Of a DNA stretch of 49,526 nt, positions 27,101-36,700 are shown in pieces. The stretch comes from Myxococcales bacterium. Lineage in GTDB: Bacteria; Myxococcota_A; UBA9042; JABWCM01. Every line of letters begins with the position of its first letter. The stretch's first letter is position 1. Made by a program: the position numbers and the translations under genes. Under the pieces are notes generated by a model. It searched no databases. It was given only the letters and a program-made list of their open reading frames with translations, and had not been told where the DNA came from. The stretch is from contig JABWCM010000010.1 of NCBI GenBank assembly GCA_013360285.1, forward strand, positions 1 through 49,526, written 5' to 3'.

Positions 27101-29876
27101 CGATATAGTCCTTGATGTAATCTCCAGTAATTACATCGCTAACATCAAGAGTACCATTTACTAACTCCAGCAGATCCTGTGCATAACTAGCGTAAGTTAC
27201 TAAGGAGGCACCATAAATATAGGCAGCCGCGTAAAATGTCCGTCCCGTTTCGGGATCCGCAGAAGATGGCCCATATCCTAGAGGAGAAGCTGCCTGCGCT
27301 TCCCCAACCCAATACACATGGTTGTACCGGGCATCACCAATCTTCTTGAGCCGCATAGGGTGGGGAACCTTGTCTTTGCAAGGGTTTGAGATAGTCCCAT
27401 CATCGTTACGCGTCGAATATCGACAGTCACCAAATGTTTTTAAATTACCGAGTTGTTCATCGGTGCAGTCGTCACCACTATAAATGGGCTCACACAGGAC
27501 GTACATTTCCGGAAGGGCTTGGTAGATCTCATTCCAGCGTTTTTCAACTGCTTCATCAACAATTTGCGGCCAACCTACACACTTGCCTACACCGTTGTCG
27601 TTAAAACAGGTCAAATCGCCACGTGCGCCGCCCTCAAGAACAACCACATTATTGACTCCCGCCACCAATGCGGTCTGATGCGCAGTGTTGCCACCGAATT
27701 CGACACTGCGACCCAACAGAACGGAGTCGACACCAAAATCCAGCGCTCCGTGGTTTTTCGATGCGTGAATCACCCGAACACCTTTCGGAGTTACCGTGCT
27801 GGGATAATGGAACAGAGAGTCGCCACCGGCAAAAACCAAGAGGCTGGACTGTTTGCCGGCTGATGAAACGTTATTGAGCGTTGCAAGCACCTTGGTGCCC
27901 TGAAACACCTCAAATCGACGAATCTTGCCCGGTGCCAACACGTAGTACGGGAATCTGTTGTCGGTATACTGCGACCCAACCATACCGCTGTCTTTGAGTT
28001 GGTCTTCCTTTGAATCTTTCTGGACACCCACCACGTCGTCGACAATTGTCAAGATTTCGTCGGTGCCGTCTTGAGCTGCGTCCTTCACAACAGCGCGTAA
28101 ACCAACTTTTGTACCCTCGCTTGCGTTTACAAAGCGGAACAGACCATTCGCGTTCCACGTGGTCTGCGGGATATCGTAGGGCATTACTCCGTCCAAAAGC
28201 CGTACCATCGCCAAATCGTCCCCGTCATCGAAAACCACAAATGAATAGGCCTTTGGAGTCTTTTGTGTTTGTGCTTTAAATACCAGCTTGTTGTCTTCAT
28301 CAACACATTCCAGATTGTCGTCACACTTCGATCCCAGCGGGCACGCAGCACCGTCAGCACATGTCGAGGGCACACCACAAACCTTAGCATGGTCGATACA
28401 AATCGTACCCGCTCCACAATCGTCGGAACTCGCGCATGTCACGTTGACAAATGCAGTAGAGTCGGCAACCCCCTGCAGCATTACTTTGTCATTTTTCCCA
28501 ATACAATCGGAATTTGTTGCACAAGACTTGGCCCCTTGCGCTTTGTCCTGCACACGTAAGCCCCCCGCCTCGTCATGGTAGCGTAGCCAAGCAACCGTTT
28601 CCTTAAACGCACGACTCCACTGGTCGGCCATGTCGTAGGCTTCGATGACGAGGGGATGAGCACGCCCTTTGTCGTTGAGCACTACTTTCCCACCAACATA
28701 AGAAGCCGCCCCTCCATCTTCGTCTACCACCGGAATAACGGGAGAGATTCCCGGATGACCGGCGTTGAGGTGGTAGATAATCGGGTTGAGACCACGCTCA
28801 CTGTAGGGAATGGGGGTTCCGACCATACACTGGCCGTCTGCAAACCACTGTTCAGCCATACATCGCGATCCAATTGGGCAATCCACGTTCGTGTTGCACG
28901 CAACAGGTTGACCGCTTTCATTCCAATATGGTTCGAAAGTTTGAGATTGCTCCCAAAGGTTCCATAGCTGTGCTTTGTAGTCACGACCTGACTCGGTTTG
29001 CCCATAGTACTCATCGTAAGCATGTCGCTCTGCCAAAAAGTAGCCGAATTTCTCCATGTGTTCGCGATTCGTATAAACCCGCACTTCCGCGTCGTCGTTC
29101 GGTAGAGCACGTTTGAAACTATGGCGAACCTTAACGGTCGCTCCGTTGCAGTCGGTGAGTCCGAGCCCCCACACATTACAACCAGCAATATTGGGCTCAG
29201 CGTAGTATTTGTTGACAATGCCGATGTAATCGTCTTCAAACTCAGGTGCGTCTGGATTTAACGGATCCTGTTCGTATTCCTGAACGTAGTGGAGCGACTG
29301 CGAATTGACAGAACCCGTAACAAAACCAAGCTCCCGAATCTGCTCCGCGTTCCAATCAACCCGCACATAATCACGCAGCCACCATTCTCGGTCCGTCGTA
29401 TTTTCGTTCAGGACGTTCGACTGCTCACCGGTACCTGCGCTGTAATCACGAACGATGTCGAAATGGCTTTCAATGGCCCAAGCGGCAACTGGCTGGCCAA
29501 CGTAGACCTCGATGAACTCGTTCCTACGGTCTTTTTCCCAATACCGTCTTATTTGCACCTTCTGGTACTTGGACTCTGTGTCTTCCACTGTTTCGACAAT
29601 AGGATAAGCAATGATCTGCTTTTCCTGTACATCGAAAACAACTTTGGATGCGGCACCGAAGTTGGTTTCACCTTGAAAAGTAAAGGCACTGCTGTACGGA
29701 ATGTCCGCGGTGGTCTTGACGTAGTACCACACGCCGGCAAACGCTTCCTTGGGCACCCTGTTGGATTGCGTACGATCAATATCGCCCACTTCCTCGGTAC
29801 ACGCCAGCATCGTAACCGCGGGCATGACGAAGGCCATAAGGGTGGCCCACTTTTTCCAGTAGCCGTAACCGTTCAT
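24123..29876 (-). CDS. Giant metzincin-like zinc metalloprotease lipoprotein, copy B
   Basis: This 1917-residue protein has a lipoprotein signal ending in TMLAC (Cys26) and then TEEVGDIDRTQ. The zinc site HEVGHTVGLRHNF is at 1167-1179 and the Met-turn STVMDYG is centred on Met1390. The two are about 220 residues apart, against about 65 in copy A. The extra stretch holds Cys-rich modules (CQSDADCPSFAKC, CTKDSNCGEGERC, CSVDEDCGG). Further Cys modules lie upstream of the catalytic domain (CNTNVDCPIGSRC, CASSDDCGAGTIC). The C-terminal parts of the two proteins are similar in layout, both ending with a long helical tail. GGAG lies eight bases before the ATG. It is first in a two-gene operon with copy A. 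Such modules probably bind protein or polysaccharide; that is inference. Confidence 0.85.
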   Translation of the reverse strand: MNGYGYWKKWATLMAFVMPAVTMLACTEEVGDIDRTQSNRVPKEAFAGVWYYVKTTADIPYSSAFTFQGETNFGAASKVVFDVQEKQIIAYPIVETVEDTESKYQKVQIRRYWEKDRRNEFIEVYVGQPVAAWAIESHFDIVRDYSAGTGEQSNVLNENTTDREWWLRDYVRVDWNAEQIRELGFVTGSVNSQSLHYVQEYEQDPLNPDAPEFEDDYIGIVNKYYAEPNIAGCNVWGLGLTDCNGATVKVRHSFKRALPNDDAEVRVYTNREHMEKFGYFLAERHAYDEYYGQTESGRDYKAQLWNLWEQSQTFEPYWNESGQPVACNTNVDCPIGSRCMAEQWFADGQCMVGTPIPYSERGLNPIIYHLNAGHPGISPVIPVVDEDGGAASYVGGKVVLNDKGRAHPLVIEAYDMADQWSRAFKETVAWLRYHDEAGGLRVQDKAQGAKSCATNSDCIGKNDKVMLQGVADSTAFVNVTCASSDDCGAGTICIDHAKVCGVPSTCADGAACPLGSKCDDNLECVDEDNKLVFKAQTQKTPKAYSFVVFDDGDDLAMVRLLDGVMPYDIPQTTWNANGLFRFVNASEGTKVGLRAVVKDAAQDGTDEILTIVDDVVGVQKDSKEDQLKDSGMVGSQYTDNRFPYYVLAPGKIRRFEVFQGTKVLATLNNVSSAGKQSSLLVFAGGDSLFHYPSTVTPKGVRVIHASKNHGALDFGVDSVLLGRSVEFGGNTAHQTALVAGVNNVVVLEGGARGDLTCFNDNGVGKCVGWPQIVDEAVEKRWNEIYQALPEMYVLCEPIYSGDDCTDEQLGNLKTFGDCRYSTRNDDGTISNPCKDKVPHPMRLKKIGDARYNHVYWVGEAQAASPLGYGPSSADPETGRTFYAAAYIYGASLVTYASYAQDLLELVNGTLDVSDVITGDYIKDYIDAQKVKHEDPTSLKSNYAGLSLSTSLSGDSAGNPLLGAVDIKSPTIDKILTELPSSHSIHSKQDFVNQVLLRPGLDLKMLPPHHPMYQSDGRQARLDKIRGTWIEDMLLTDEVKVGVSAGQIKPGMPLDQEWKNKMSVASIAGGDLLADEAKRLHTLNKNGCIFMSEFVDGTLVGLAQELGCTPEKLAAGVVEVSDYVTAVDLIMDQRDSTGDETLPESHCLSGDALHHIVGARIFGGVLEHEVGHTVGLRHNFSGSGDVFNFFDEWYDLRQRDRVLCIDAGGCDYARGEVCVQDCQSDADCPSFAKCEEVGSSGTFACYDKRDSYNDLIGYCFGPAEIPLSQSDCTATGANPIPGGDIRAWENGSCVTRKYCTKDSNCGEGERCQEGYCANTSTNAFVESPAFKVSCSVDEDCGGEDYRCSTGDLDSTGNPTCLKASMKIVTRAEMPQVETENKRYEYQYSTVMDYGQKINSDIHGLGKYDYAAIKFGYGDLVEVLKDTTHINEFLEGAAVAQGSTAGQVSIYGWSGFWGGSIVHPFFFLNHVVGPESIKDANRTVVPYQQVKLDEIMQYDYLGRYSKLTYTEVPYEFCSDEYRGNGNCYYFDAGVDDLEVVQHSMDMLTYYYIFDAFKRERLGFMTNNSGASYMARILDRWLWPMRNAGVYNALYTFLFADYGFWRTFTKEPMSGLHYGGASALSFQYMLQLFGSPAPGSYVLDEETGAYEHISENLGVGGAGSVNLPVGVGKFPYTTFDPRFGYSMYQHPLFVGSWWEKLGVLTTLTDSSVSFLSDYVGEVLAVGVSSTIGYQSIYPREVSNFLSGVIADQWDYWSGVVQDDGNGGKEFIPRSVFRPADQAGMPLLKPSLVNNNLKTLSAIYALTWFPSGFDPSLTQSLAVTLKGNQSEFELADASPNDVVSFTDPVSGKIYMTVRPAYDPSRISGAYELIMRANELADEWAAAETNDDLTRAAEGLADVVEMLEVLRNLNEVYGNLAL

Positions 29877-30040
29877 TCGGAATCTCCTCGTGGAAAGGAA
29901 CCACTTGACTATCTCTGCGAGTCGGGACCGCAGAATGTTAACTTCGAACTGTTGACAATCGATACCTTAAGTTAGTCTAACGGCGGACTGTTGTGACACA
30001 TGTGCTTTTTTAAAGCACCCATGCAGCTTTCGTAACCGTG

Positions 30041-31186
30041 TTAGAACGAAGCCGTCACATCGAAACTAATCGACGTAAAGTTATCCGCTGTTGCCGCAAA
30101 AAACGGAAACCGAAACGAGGAATTGTCGTACGTTTTCGGCGGCTGCTGCGTGGTTGCACTAAGCTCCAAGTCCAAATAATCATTTACCTGATACGAAACC
30201 CCAAACTCCCCGGTCATGGAGTCACGTTGCCCACGGCCGGGGACGGCATTGGGCGATGTAAATTCGTCATCGGGATTGACGTTGTAGGTGAATGTGTTGG
30301 ACACAGCGAAGGCGACAAAAAACGTGAGTTGCTCCAAAGGAGCAGCCGTTAATCGCAGCGAATTGTTAAATTGAAAGGAAGGGTTTGCGTTTCCACCCGG
30401 AAAACAGCGGTCCGCGTCTGCGTCATCGCGATTGATGCATAGCGCGATATTTTGTGCTCCCGTTTTTTCCAGCGAAGCATGGTCGAACTCGTGGAAATAT
30501 TTCGCAAAACGAAAAGAATAGCTAGCCCCAAACCACCCCCATTTCCCGGACAACCCCACACTCGCGCGAGCCACGGTATATAGCGTCGCGAACTGACTGC
30601 TCAGCGACGTTGGAAAAATGAGGTCAACAGCGGCGTTAAGTTTTAGCCCGGTCACTGGCTCTTGTACAATTCCAGTATATGCCAACCGCAGCAACAGGTC
30701 ACTTAGCAGTGTCTGCCCAGCATAGGACACCGATGAATCCGCGTTTGTGATCACTGACTTAGATATCGACATGTCAAGCAACAGACGCAGGTTTGGCATG
30801 AAGTCGTAGTGTGGAGAAACCCCAAGCTCCACGTCATATTGCGGACGCTTATTGAACTCCCCTGGGACAAACGTCCCCCACCCAACTACGTTCGACAAGG
30901 TAACAGATGCTCCAAACGGCATCGGATCACTTGATTCGTTCGGGATTTTTGCCGCCGTCGCTGTTTCAGACAAAGTCGCCGTCGTTGTCGGCGCGTCGGT
31001 CGCCTGCGCAATGATCAGCTCATCCGTCAGGTCAGGGATCCCCTCCGGCACAGCAGAAACGCCCGCCAGGCGGGGACTCAAAGATGAGTCGATTTCTCCT
31101 CCATTCGCACTAGTGCCGGAAGACTCCGCACTTGCGTGCAAAGGAAAAATAATGCTCACGAATGCAACAAGTATGAACAATTTCAC
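30041..31186 (-). CDS. Outer-membrane beta-barrel protein
   Basis: This 381-residue protein has a Sec signal (MKLFILVAFVSIIFPLHASA) and a low-complexity Ser/Thr linker to about residue 85. About ten alternating aromatic/polar strands follow, ending in SFDVTASF with a terminal Phe. A CINRDDADADRC loop with two cysteines lies near 250. The start is GTG, with GGAGG six bases upstream; an ATG one base out of frame lies between them. The family is not recognised. It may be co-expressed with nothing: the metalloprotease genes start 164 bases downstream with their own ribosome site. Confidence 0.75.
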   Translation of the reverse strand: MKLFILVAFVSIIFPLHASAESSGTSANGGEIDSSLSPRLAGVSAVPEGIPDLTDELIIAQATDAPTTTATLSETATAAKIPNESSDPMPFGASVTLSNVVGWGTFVPGEFNKRPQYDVELGVSPHYDFMPNLRLLLDMSISKSVITNADSSVSYAGQTLLSDLLLRLAYTGIVQEPVTGLKLNAAVDLIFPTSLSSQFATLYTVARASVGLSGKWGWFGASYSFRFAKYFHEFDHASLEKTGAQNIALCINRDDADADRCFPGGNANPSFQFNNSLRLTAAPLEQLTFFVAFAVSNTFTYNVNPDDEFTSPNAVPGRGQRDSMTGEFGVSYQVNDYLDLELSATTQQPPKTYDNSSFRFPFFAATADNFTSISFDVTASF

Positions 31187-31789
31187 TTCATCCTCCGAAG
31201 CGATTGGTCACGCAGCCGGGAATGTCATTGGAAAGGCAGCTTGGTATTACGAAACGCCAACAGCGGAAGACGTCCCAAAGCAGGCGCCGCACTTTATCGC
31301 CCACTGTCAGCAAGTCAATACAATTTCCCAAGTTGTTTGCGTATTGAAAAAATTTTCAGTTCGCGTCAACCGAGCTAGGCAACGCTACCGGCTTCATGCA
31401 CAAGCATAAATCGGGCCACTTCATTCATGGTCAAATCGAAAGGCAACACATGCAAAACGACTGCCGTAATTGAGCCTGCCTCGGGGAGCAACATTCTGTC
31501 GACTCCCCAAGATCCGTTCGAAATCTGACGTCGTTAAAAACTTAACGGCGTGCCGCCCGAGTAAGCCGGGACAGGACTATATGACGAATTGCCCCGACAG
31601 ACCGTTGCTGTCGCAAAATTCTGAACGCTTCTCGAGGGTGTCTAAATATTTAAAAGCCGTCTCAGGAATTTTGTGGTACGCTGGTCAGGCGTCGCGATGA
31701 GGGCTGTACTTGCATTGAAATGATTCTGGTCGCATGGAATTGGTTTAGTCCACATCGCTAAGTGATTTAACATTGCCTTTATATTAAAA
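31187..31789. other. Long gap without a supported gene
   Basis: About 600 bases between a minus-strand barrel gene and a plus-strand TPR gene, so it should hold two divergent promoters. No frame has both a ribosome site and a recognisable product. A small hairpin CGTTAA-AAAC-TTAACG lies at 31532-31547. The stretch from 31640 to 31790 is AT-rich. I see no PAL core or arms here, which is unusual for a gap of this size in this window. Confidence 0.5.
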
Positions 31790-33394
31790 ATGTTTCCTAC
31801 TAAGCTGTGTTTTGCAACACCATACACGACATTGCGTCTGTTAGTCCGGACTTCTCATAGACTGGGGGCTACGAGTGTTGATGCGCATACATCTTCAGGA
31901 AATGAAGCAACACTTTTCCCTGGGGGTCTTCGTGAGGGTCTGGAAATTAACCAGCCACGGAACTTCGGAACGATTGCCAAGTATGTTCTTGCATTTATTC
32001 TTGTGCTGTTTGGTTTTGCATCAAATTCAATCGCTGACACCAATCGTGATGTCAACACATGGCTTCAGCGATACAAATCTGCGTGGGAGTCTCGTAACCC
32101 GTTTGAGCTAATCGCACTTACACCTCCCGGAAGCACCGTTTTTGTACCTCTGCTCACAACCGAACGCTTTGACCAAATACGGAAATCGGACATCAACATC
32201 ACAAACGTTGTTGTGAGACAGGATTCTGCCAATCAGATCATTTTCGTGACGTTTCAGAAAGATCAAGAAGATTTGTTCCATGTTGGTACGGTTACGCGTG
32301 GAATTGCTCAAATTCAAGTAACTTTACGCCAAAATGGAGCTAATCTGGTTTTGGTTGACCACCGAGAAGTTCAAGACGACACCGACGACGCCTATTTGTC
32401 CACCGACCCGACCACTTGGTCACGAGGACGACCAGAGGGGGAAAGGCTTTTTTATCTTGCCTATCAACTTATTTTACAGGGGGAGTTTGCTAACGGACAA
32501 CAGTTGTTGTTGCATATGCTGTCGCTACCCCAAGGTCAGTCTCAGCTAAATGAGGTTCGTTATCGCCTCGGAAATGAACACTTTTTTTCCCAGATTCATT
32601 ACTTTCTGGGCCTATGTGAGGACAAGTTAGGAAGAGAAGCAGAAGCGTTGCGCCAAATGAAACTTGCATTGTCCGTAAACCCGTCGATGCCACTCGCGCT
32701 TAATTATTTGGCTGACACCGAGGCGCGGCATTCTGATCCGGTTCGCGCGATTGAATTCTGGCAACAGTCTCTTCAGGTAGCCCCCGAACAACCTTCTATC
32801 CGGGCGCGTAAGGAGTTCATGGAAGCCGCGCTCGCTCACTATCCAGACGGTGAGTTGAGGGAGTTGTTTTTGGCGACCCGCAGTCTGTCCCCTGCAGCCG
32901 CCGCACAAGCGCTCACCGAATTGCTGTCGATTGATCGGAAAAATCCCGAAACAAGGCGACGACTTGCTGTGGCGCAGTTGCTGAATCACGACCCCGATTC
33001 CGCCGAAAAAACGCTCCTCGAAAACCGTTTGTTACACCCGGACGACCTGGAAACCGAGTACCTGCTAGGAAGAACCTACTTGGCCCAGCGCAGATATGAA
33101 GAGTCACTTACATCGTTGACCAGGGTTTGGAACCGCGCCCCCGCCTACCGTGATGTAATTGTCTACCTGACTGAGATTAACAGCTTGCAGGGTCGTTATC
33201 GTAACGCGGTGGGCTTTCTGCGGGAAGCGTTGCACCAACGCCCAAACGACGCAATGCTTCTGTACAAACTGGGTGTTTACTCACTGAAACTCGGCCACAG
33301 ATTTGAAGCAACTGCCTTGTTGCGCCAAGCTCGTGCGGCAACGCCACCAGTGACCATTCGTCAGTCGTTGTACGATCTTTCGCTGGAATATTAA
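31790..33394 (+). CDS. Secreted TPR protein
   Basis: The frame has 534 codons. Residues 63-82 (AKYVLAFILVLFGFASNSIA) form a clear signal peptide, followed by a short domain and then at least seven tetratricopeptide units from about residue 205 (for example FFSQIHYFLGLCEDKLGREAEAL and YRNAVGFLREALHQRPND). TPR arrays scaffold protein complexes; here that would be in the periplasm or at the outer membrane. The start is a problem: the ATG at 31790 has no Shine-Dalgarno and would put some 60 residues before the signal peptide. The codon just before the signal segment is ATT at 31973. The extra part overlaps a diverged PAL-2 repeat (31845-31930). The true start is unresolved. Confidence 0.7.
   Translation: MFPTKLCFATPYTTLRLLVRTSHRLGATSVDAHTSSGNEATLFPGGLREGLEINQPRNFGTIAKYVLAFILVLFGFASNSIADTNRDVNTWLQRYKSAWESRNPFELIALTPPGSTVFVPLLTTERFDQIRKSDINITNVVVRQDSANQIIFVTFQKDQEDLFHVGTVTRGIAQIQVTLRQNGANLVLVDHREVQDDTDDAYLSTDPTTWSRGRPEGERLFYLAYQLILQGEFANGQQLLLHMLSLPQGQSQLNEVRYRLGNEHFFSQIHYFLGLCEDKLGREAEALRQMKLALSVNPSMPLALNYLADTEARHSDPVRAIEFWQQSLQVAPEQPSIRARKEFMEAALAHYPDGELRELFLATRSLSPAAAAQALTELLSIDRKNPETRRRLAVAQLLNHDPDSAEKTLLENRLLHPDDLETEYLLGRTYLAQRRYEESLTSLTRVWNRAPAYRDVIVYLTEINSLQGRYRNAVGFLREALHQRPNDAMLLYKLGVYSLKLGHRFEATALLRQARAATPPVTIRQSLYDLSLEY
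31845..31930 (-). repeat. Diverged PAL-2 right end inside the 5' part of a TPR frame
   Basis: TCCGGACTTCTCATAGACTG, then GGCTACGAGTGTTGATGCGC and CATCTTCAGG, align with the PAL-2 right end read on the minus strand (GGATTTCTCGCTAG, GGCTCCGAGTGCCGATCC, CATCTTCGGG). Roughly two thirds of positions agree by eye. The left half of the element is not clear. It lies upstream of the signal-peptide codons. Confidence 0.5.
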
Positions 33395-33396
33395 CC

Positions 33397-33714
33397 CGCG
33401 TTTCTCACTTGCGTGTGGGCGCAAATGCCGAGACGCCAGCAAATTTGTGGTTGTTGGAGGTTTTTGCGGCATAACCCAGCAGGGCCCCGTTGAGCAAAAA
33501 GGGGTCTGCCATGCCCGAAGGTGCCTGGTTTGTGGCGCTTTTTGGTGAATTCCACGCCCTGGCCGCCTCAACCGGAAAAATCCCTGCGGATATTCCCGAT
33601 ATGACTCAGGATTTTCCCGGACGATTCGGCTCAAATTCGGCTCGCCAAAAATTCCCCCAAAAACACCACACACCTAGCGAATCCGCGATCACTGCCTTGC
33701 GCTGGTAAGAAACG
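33397..33714 (+). repeat. PAL-2 repeat split by a PAL-1 insertion
   Basis: The left part, 33397-33524, runs from CGTTTCTCACTTGCG through GTTGAGCAAAAAGGGGTC to CCATGCCCGAAGGTGC. The right part, 33678-33714, reads CGAATCCGCGATCACTGCC to CTGGTAAGAAACG. Joined, they follow the PAL-2 consensus of 1622-1790. The element starts right after the stop codon of the TPR gene. Confidence 0.7.
33525..33677. repeat. PAL-1 nested inside PAL-2
   Basis: The left end is degraded (CCTGGTTTGTGGCGCTTTTT), while the right end AACACCACACACCTAG is intact. The core is GGATATTCCCGATATG between CCTG and CAGG. The inner left arm GGTGAATTCCACGCC resembles the copy at 41753-41917 (GGAATTCATC on the other strand). It is shorter than other copies because of losses in the left arm. 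Confidence 0.8.
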
Positions 33715-33734
33715 TGGGTTAACCACGGACGGCA

Positions 33735-36700
33735 TTAATTTAACACTATGCACGATTCGCCAACCAATCGGGTCGCACGTGCAATCATGTCGTCGCTGAT
33801 CTCGACACTCCACTTTGGCCCGCACGCGATCACCACCTCTACGCGATTTGCAAGACGCACACGTATCGAAACCGGACAATCTCCGCCAGATCGGCTGAGG
33901 ATTGCCGCGAGTTGCTCAAGGGTACGGTCGTCCACTCGGTCGGTACTAACGCAGATGGACATTTGTCGGGTCATTCGTTTACGCAACTCAGCAAGGCTTA
34001 GAACTTCGTTTGCTCGGAGCCGCGGTGACCGAGATTCACCTTCACCCTCAAAACGCACGTTTCCACGAACCAAAATGGGTTCATCGCTTTTGATGAGCGA
34101 TTCGTACTGCGCATATACCTTGCTGAAACAAACGACCTCTATCTGTCCGAGATGGTCTTCGAGTTGAAAAATTCCCATCCTCCCTCCTCCGTCTTTCAAC
34201 AATCTTTCTCTGAGCCCCGCCGCAACCCCACCAACAGAAACCTCCGCGTTGGACTGCTCATTTTCAACGGACGCAGTTGTGACAGTCGCGAACCGCTTCA
34301 AGTCGGCCCGATACGAATCCAACGGGTGCCCCGTGATGTAAAATCCGAGTGACTCCTTTTCATAACTTAACAGTTTTTTGTGGGTCCACTCGCTATCAGC
34401 CGGCACTGGGTCGTAGCCGGCATGACCCGTCTGCTTTCGCGCGGGGGTGCCAAACATTCCGAGAAGACTCAACTGCCCGGAGTCCCGGTCCCGCTGCGTG
34501 GATTGGCCACGTTCCATAGCTTTATCAATGTTTGTAAACAACACGTCCCGTGGTTTTTCAAAAGAGTCAAACGCACCGCATTTGATAAGTCCTTCAAACA
34601 CACGCCGGTTGACTTTACGCAAATCAACTCGTTCGGCAAAGTCGAAAATAGACGAAAACGCCCCACCAGCGTCTCGTGACCCGATAATCGACTCAATCGC
34701 TCCCTGTCCGACGTTTTTCACCGCGCCAAGGCCAAATCGAATCGCGTCCTCTGAAACCGAAAAATCAAAGACTGAATGATTCACGTCAGGAGGCAAAATA
34801 CGAATTCCCATTCCGCGAGCTTCGTGGATATATCGAACCACCTTGTCGGTGTTGTCATTATCACAAGTTAACAGTGCGGCCATGAATTCGACCGGATGAT
34901 GAGCCTTCAGATACGCGGTCTGGTATGAGATTAGGCCATAAGCCGCAGAGTGGGACTTGTTGAATCCATAGCTGGCAAACTCCTGAACAATATCAAATAT
35001 CTGTGCGGCGCGACTGGGGTCTATCTGATTCCGTACCGCCCCACTTACAAACACCTCGCGCTGCTGCGCCATCACGTCCGCTTTCTTCTTTCCCATTGCG
35101 CGACGTAACAAGTCTGCTTGCCCTAGGCTGAACCCAGCCAAAGTCGAAGCCAGGCGCATAACCTGTTCCTGATAAATGATCGTACCATATGTTTCATCCA
35201 GAACATCTTTCAGAGAGGGATGTAAGTAGTCCACGGGCTCCTCTCCGTGTTTCCTCCGTATAAAAGAATCTACCATTCCACTCTGCAGGGGGCCCGGACG
35301 ATACAGAGCAACGGCCGCAATGATGTCCTCAAATTTGTCTGGCTTGAGTCGTTTCATTAGATCTTGAAATCCGCTCGACTCAAGCTGAAAGATGCCAGTC
35401 GTATTGCCTGACTGTAGTAACTTAAAAACCGCGGCGTCGTGCATGGGGATACGCGAAATATCGAACGGTATGGTTCCCGGCGTCTGCCCGGCACGAATAA
35501 GCCGCACCGCCTGGTCGATAACGGTGAGTGTTTTGAGTCCTAGAAAGTCAAACTTAACGAGTCCCGCCTCTTCAACTTCATTCTTGGCGAATTGGGTAAC
35601 CAATTCGCCGTTTTCTCCAGTCAATACTGGCACATAGTTCCACAACGGCTCTTCTGCAATCACGATTCCTGCCGCATGAACGCCTGTGTGCCGATACAGA
35701 TTTTCCAGGCTCCGCGCAATGTCGATCAATTGGCGAACATTTTCATCCTCCGCCATCAGCTCCCGCAACCGTGGCTCCTGAGTTATCGCCTCATCAAGTG
35801 TGATATTTAAGACCTCCGGCACTAATTTAGCCACCCGATCCGCATCGGAATACGACAACTCCATGACCCGGGCAACATCTCGAATGACTCCGCGCGCCTT
35901 CAGGGACCCAAAGGTCACAATTTGTCCAACATTGTGGGCTCCGTATTTCTCGGTAACGTACCGAATCACGTTGTCTCGGGTGTTCATACAAAAATCGATA
36001 TCGAAATCCGGCATGGAAACCCGCTCAGGATTCAAAAAGCGTTCGAAAAGCAAATCGTACTGCATTGGATCAATGTCGGTTATGCCCAACGCATACGCCA
36101 CCAATGACCCCGCACCAGACCCACGCCCCGGCCCTACCGGCACACCATTTTTTTTGGCCCAAAGAATGAAATCCCAGACGATCAGAAAATACCCAGGAAA
36201 TCCCATCTGGCTGATCACACTCAGTTCAAAACGAAGCCGATCCCAGTAATCAGACTCGACAACTTCGACATCCAATTCCGCAAGCTGTTGAATTCTATCG
36301 GCCAACCCTCGTTCGGATACGTGTTTCAGATATGCAGACTGATCTTCAAACCCGTCCGGCATTTTGTACTGTGGAAGGTATGTTGCCCCCAGGTCGACCT
36401 TAACATTACACCGCTCAGCAATTTCCAACGTATTTTCACATGCTTCCGGCCAATCAAGAAACGCAGCACGCATTTCGTCGGAACTGGCGACGTGAAATCC
36501 GGTCGCCACAGAAGAAAGAGAATCACTTTCGCGCAACGATTTCTGCATCTGGATGCATAACAGTGCCCGATGTACGGCGGCATCCTCGATTTGGAGGTAG
36601 TGACAGTCATTCGCCGCTACGACACGCACGTCGCATTCATCGGCCAATTCGAAAATTACGCTCCGAACGTCCTTTTGCTCCTGAAGATTAGTTGGTTGGA

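Noticed and set aside
30002..30018. The GTGCTTT / AAAGCAC palindrome after the barrel gene as a terminator
   Set aside because: The stem is AT-rich and has no T-run on either strand, so I do not call it.
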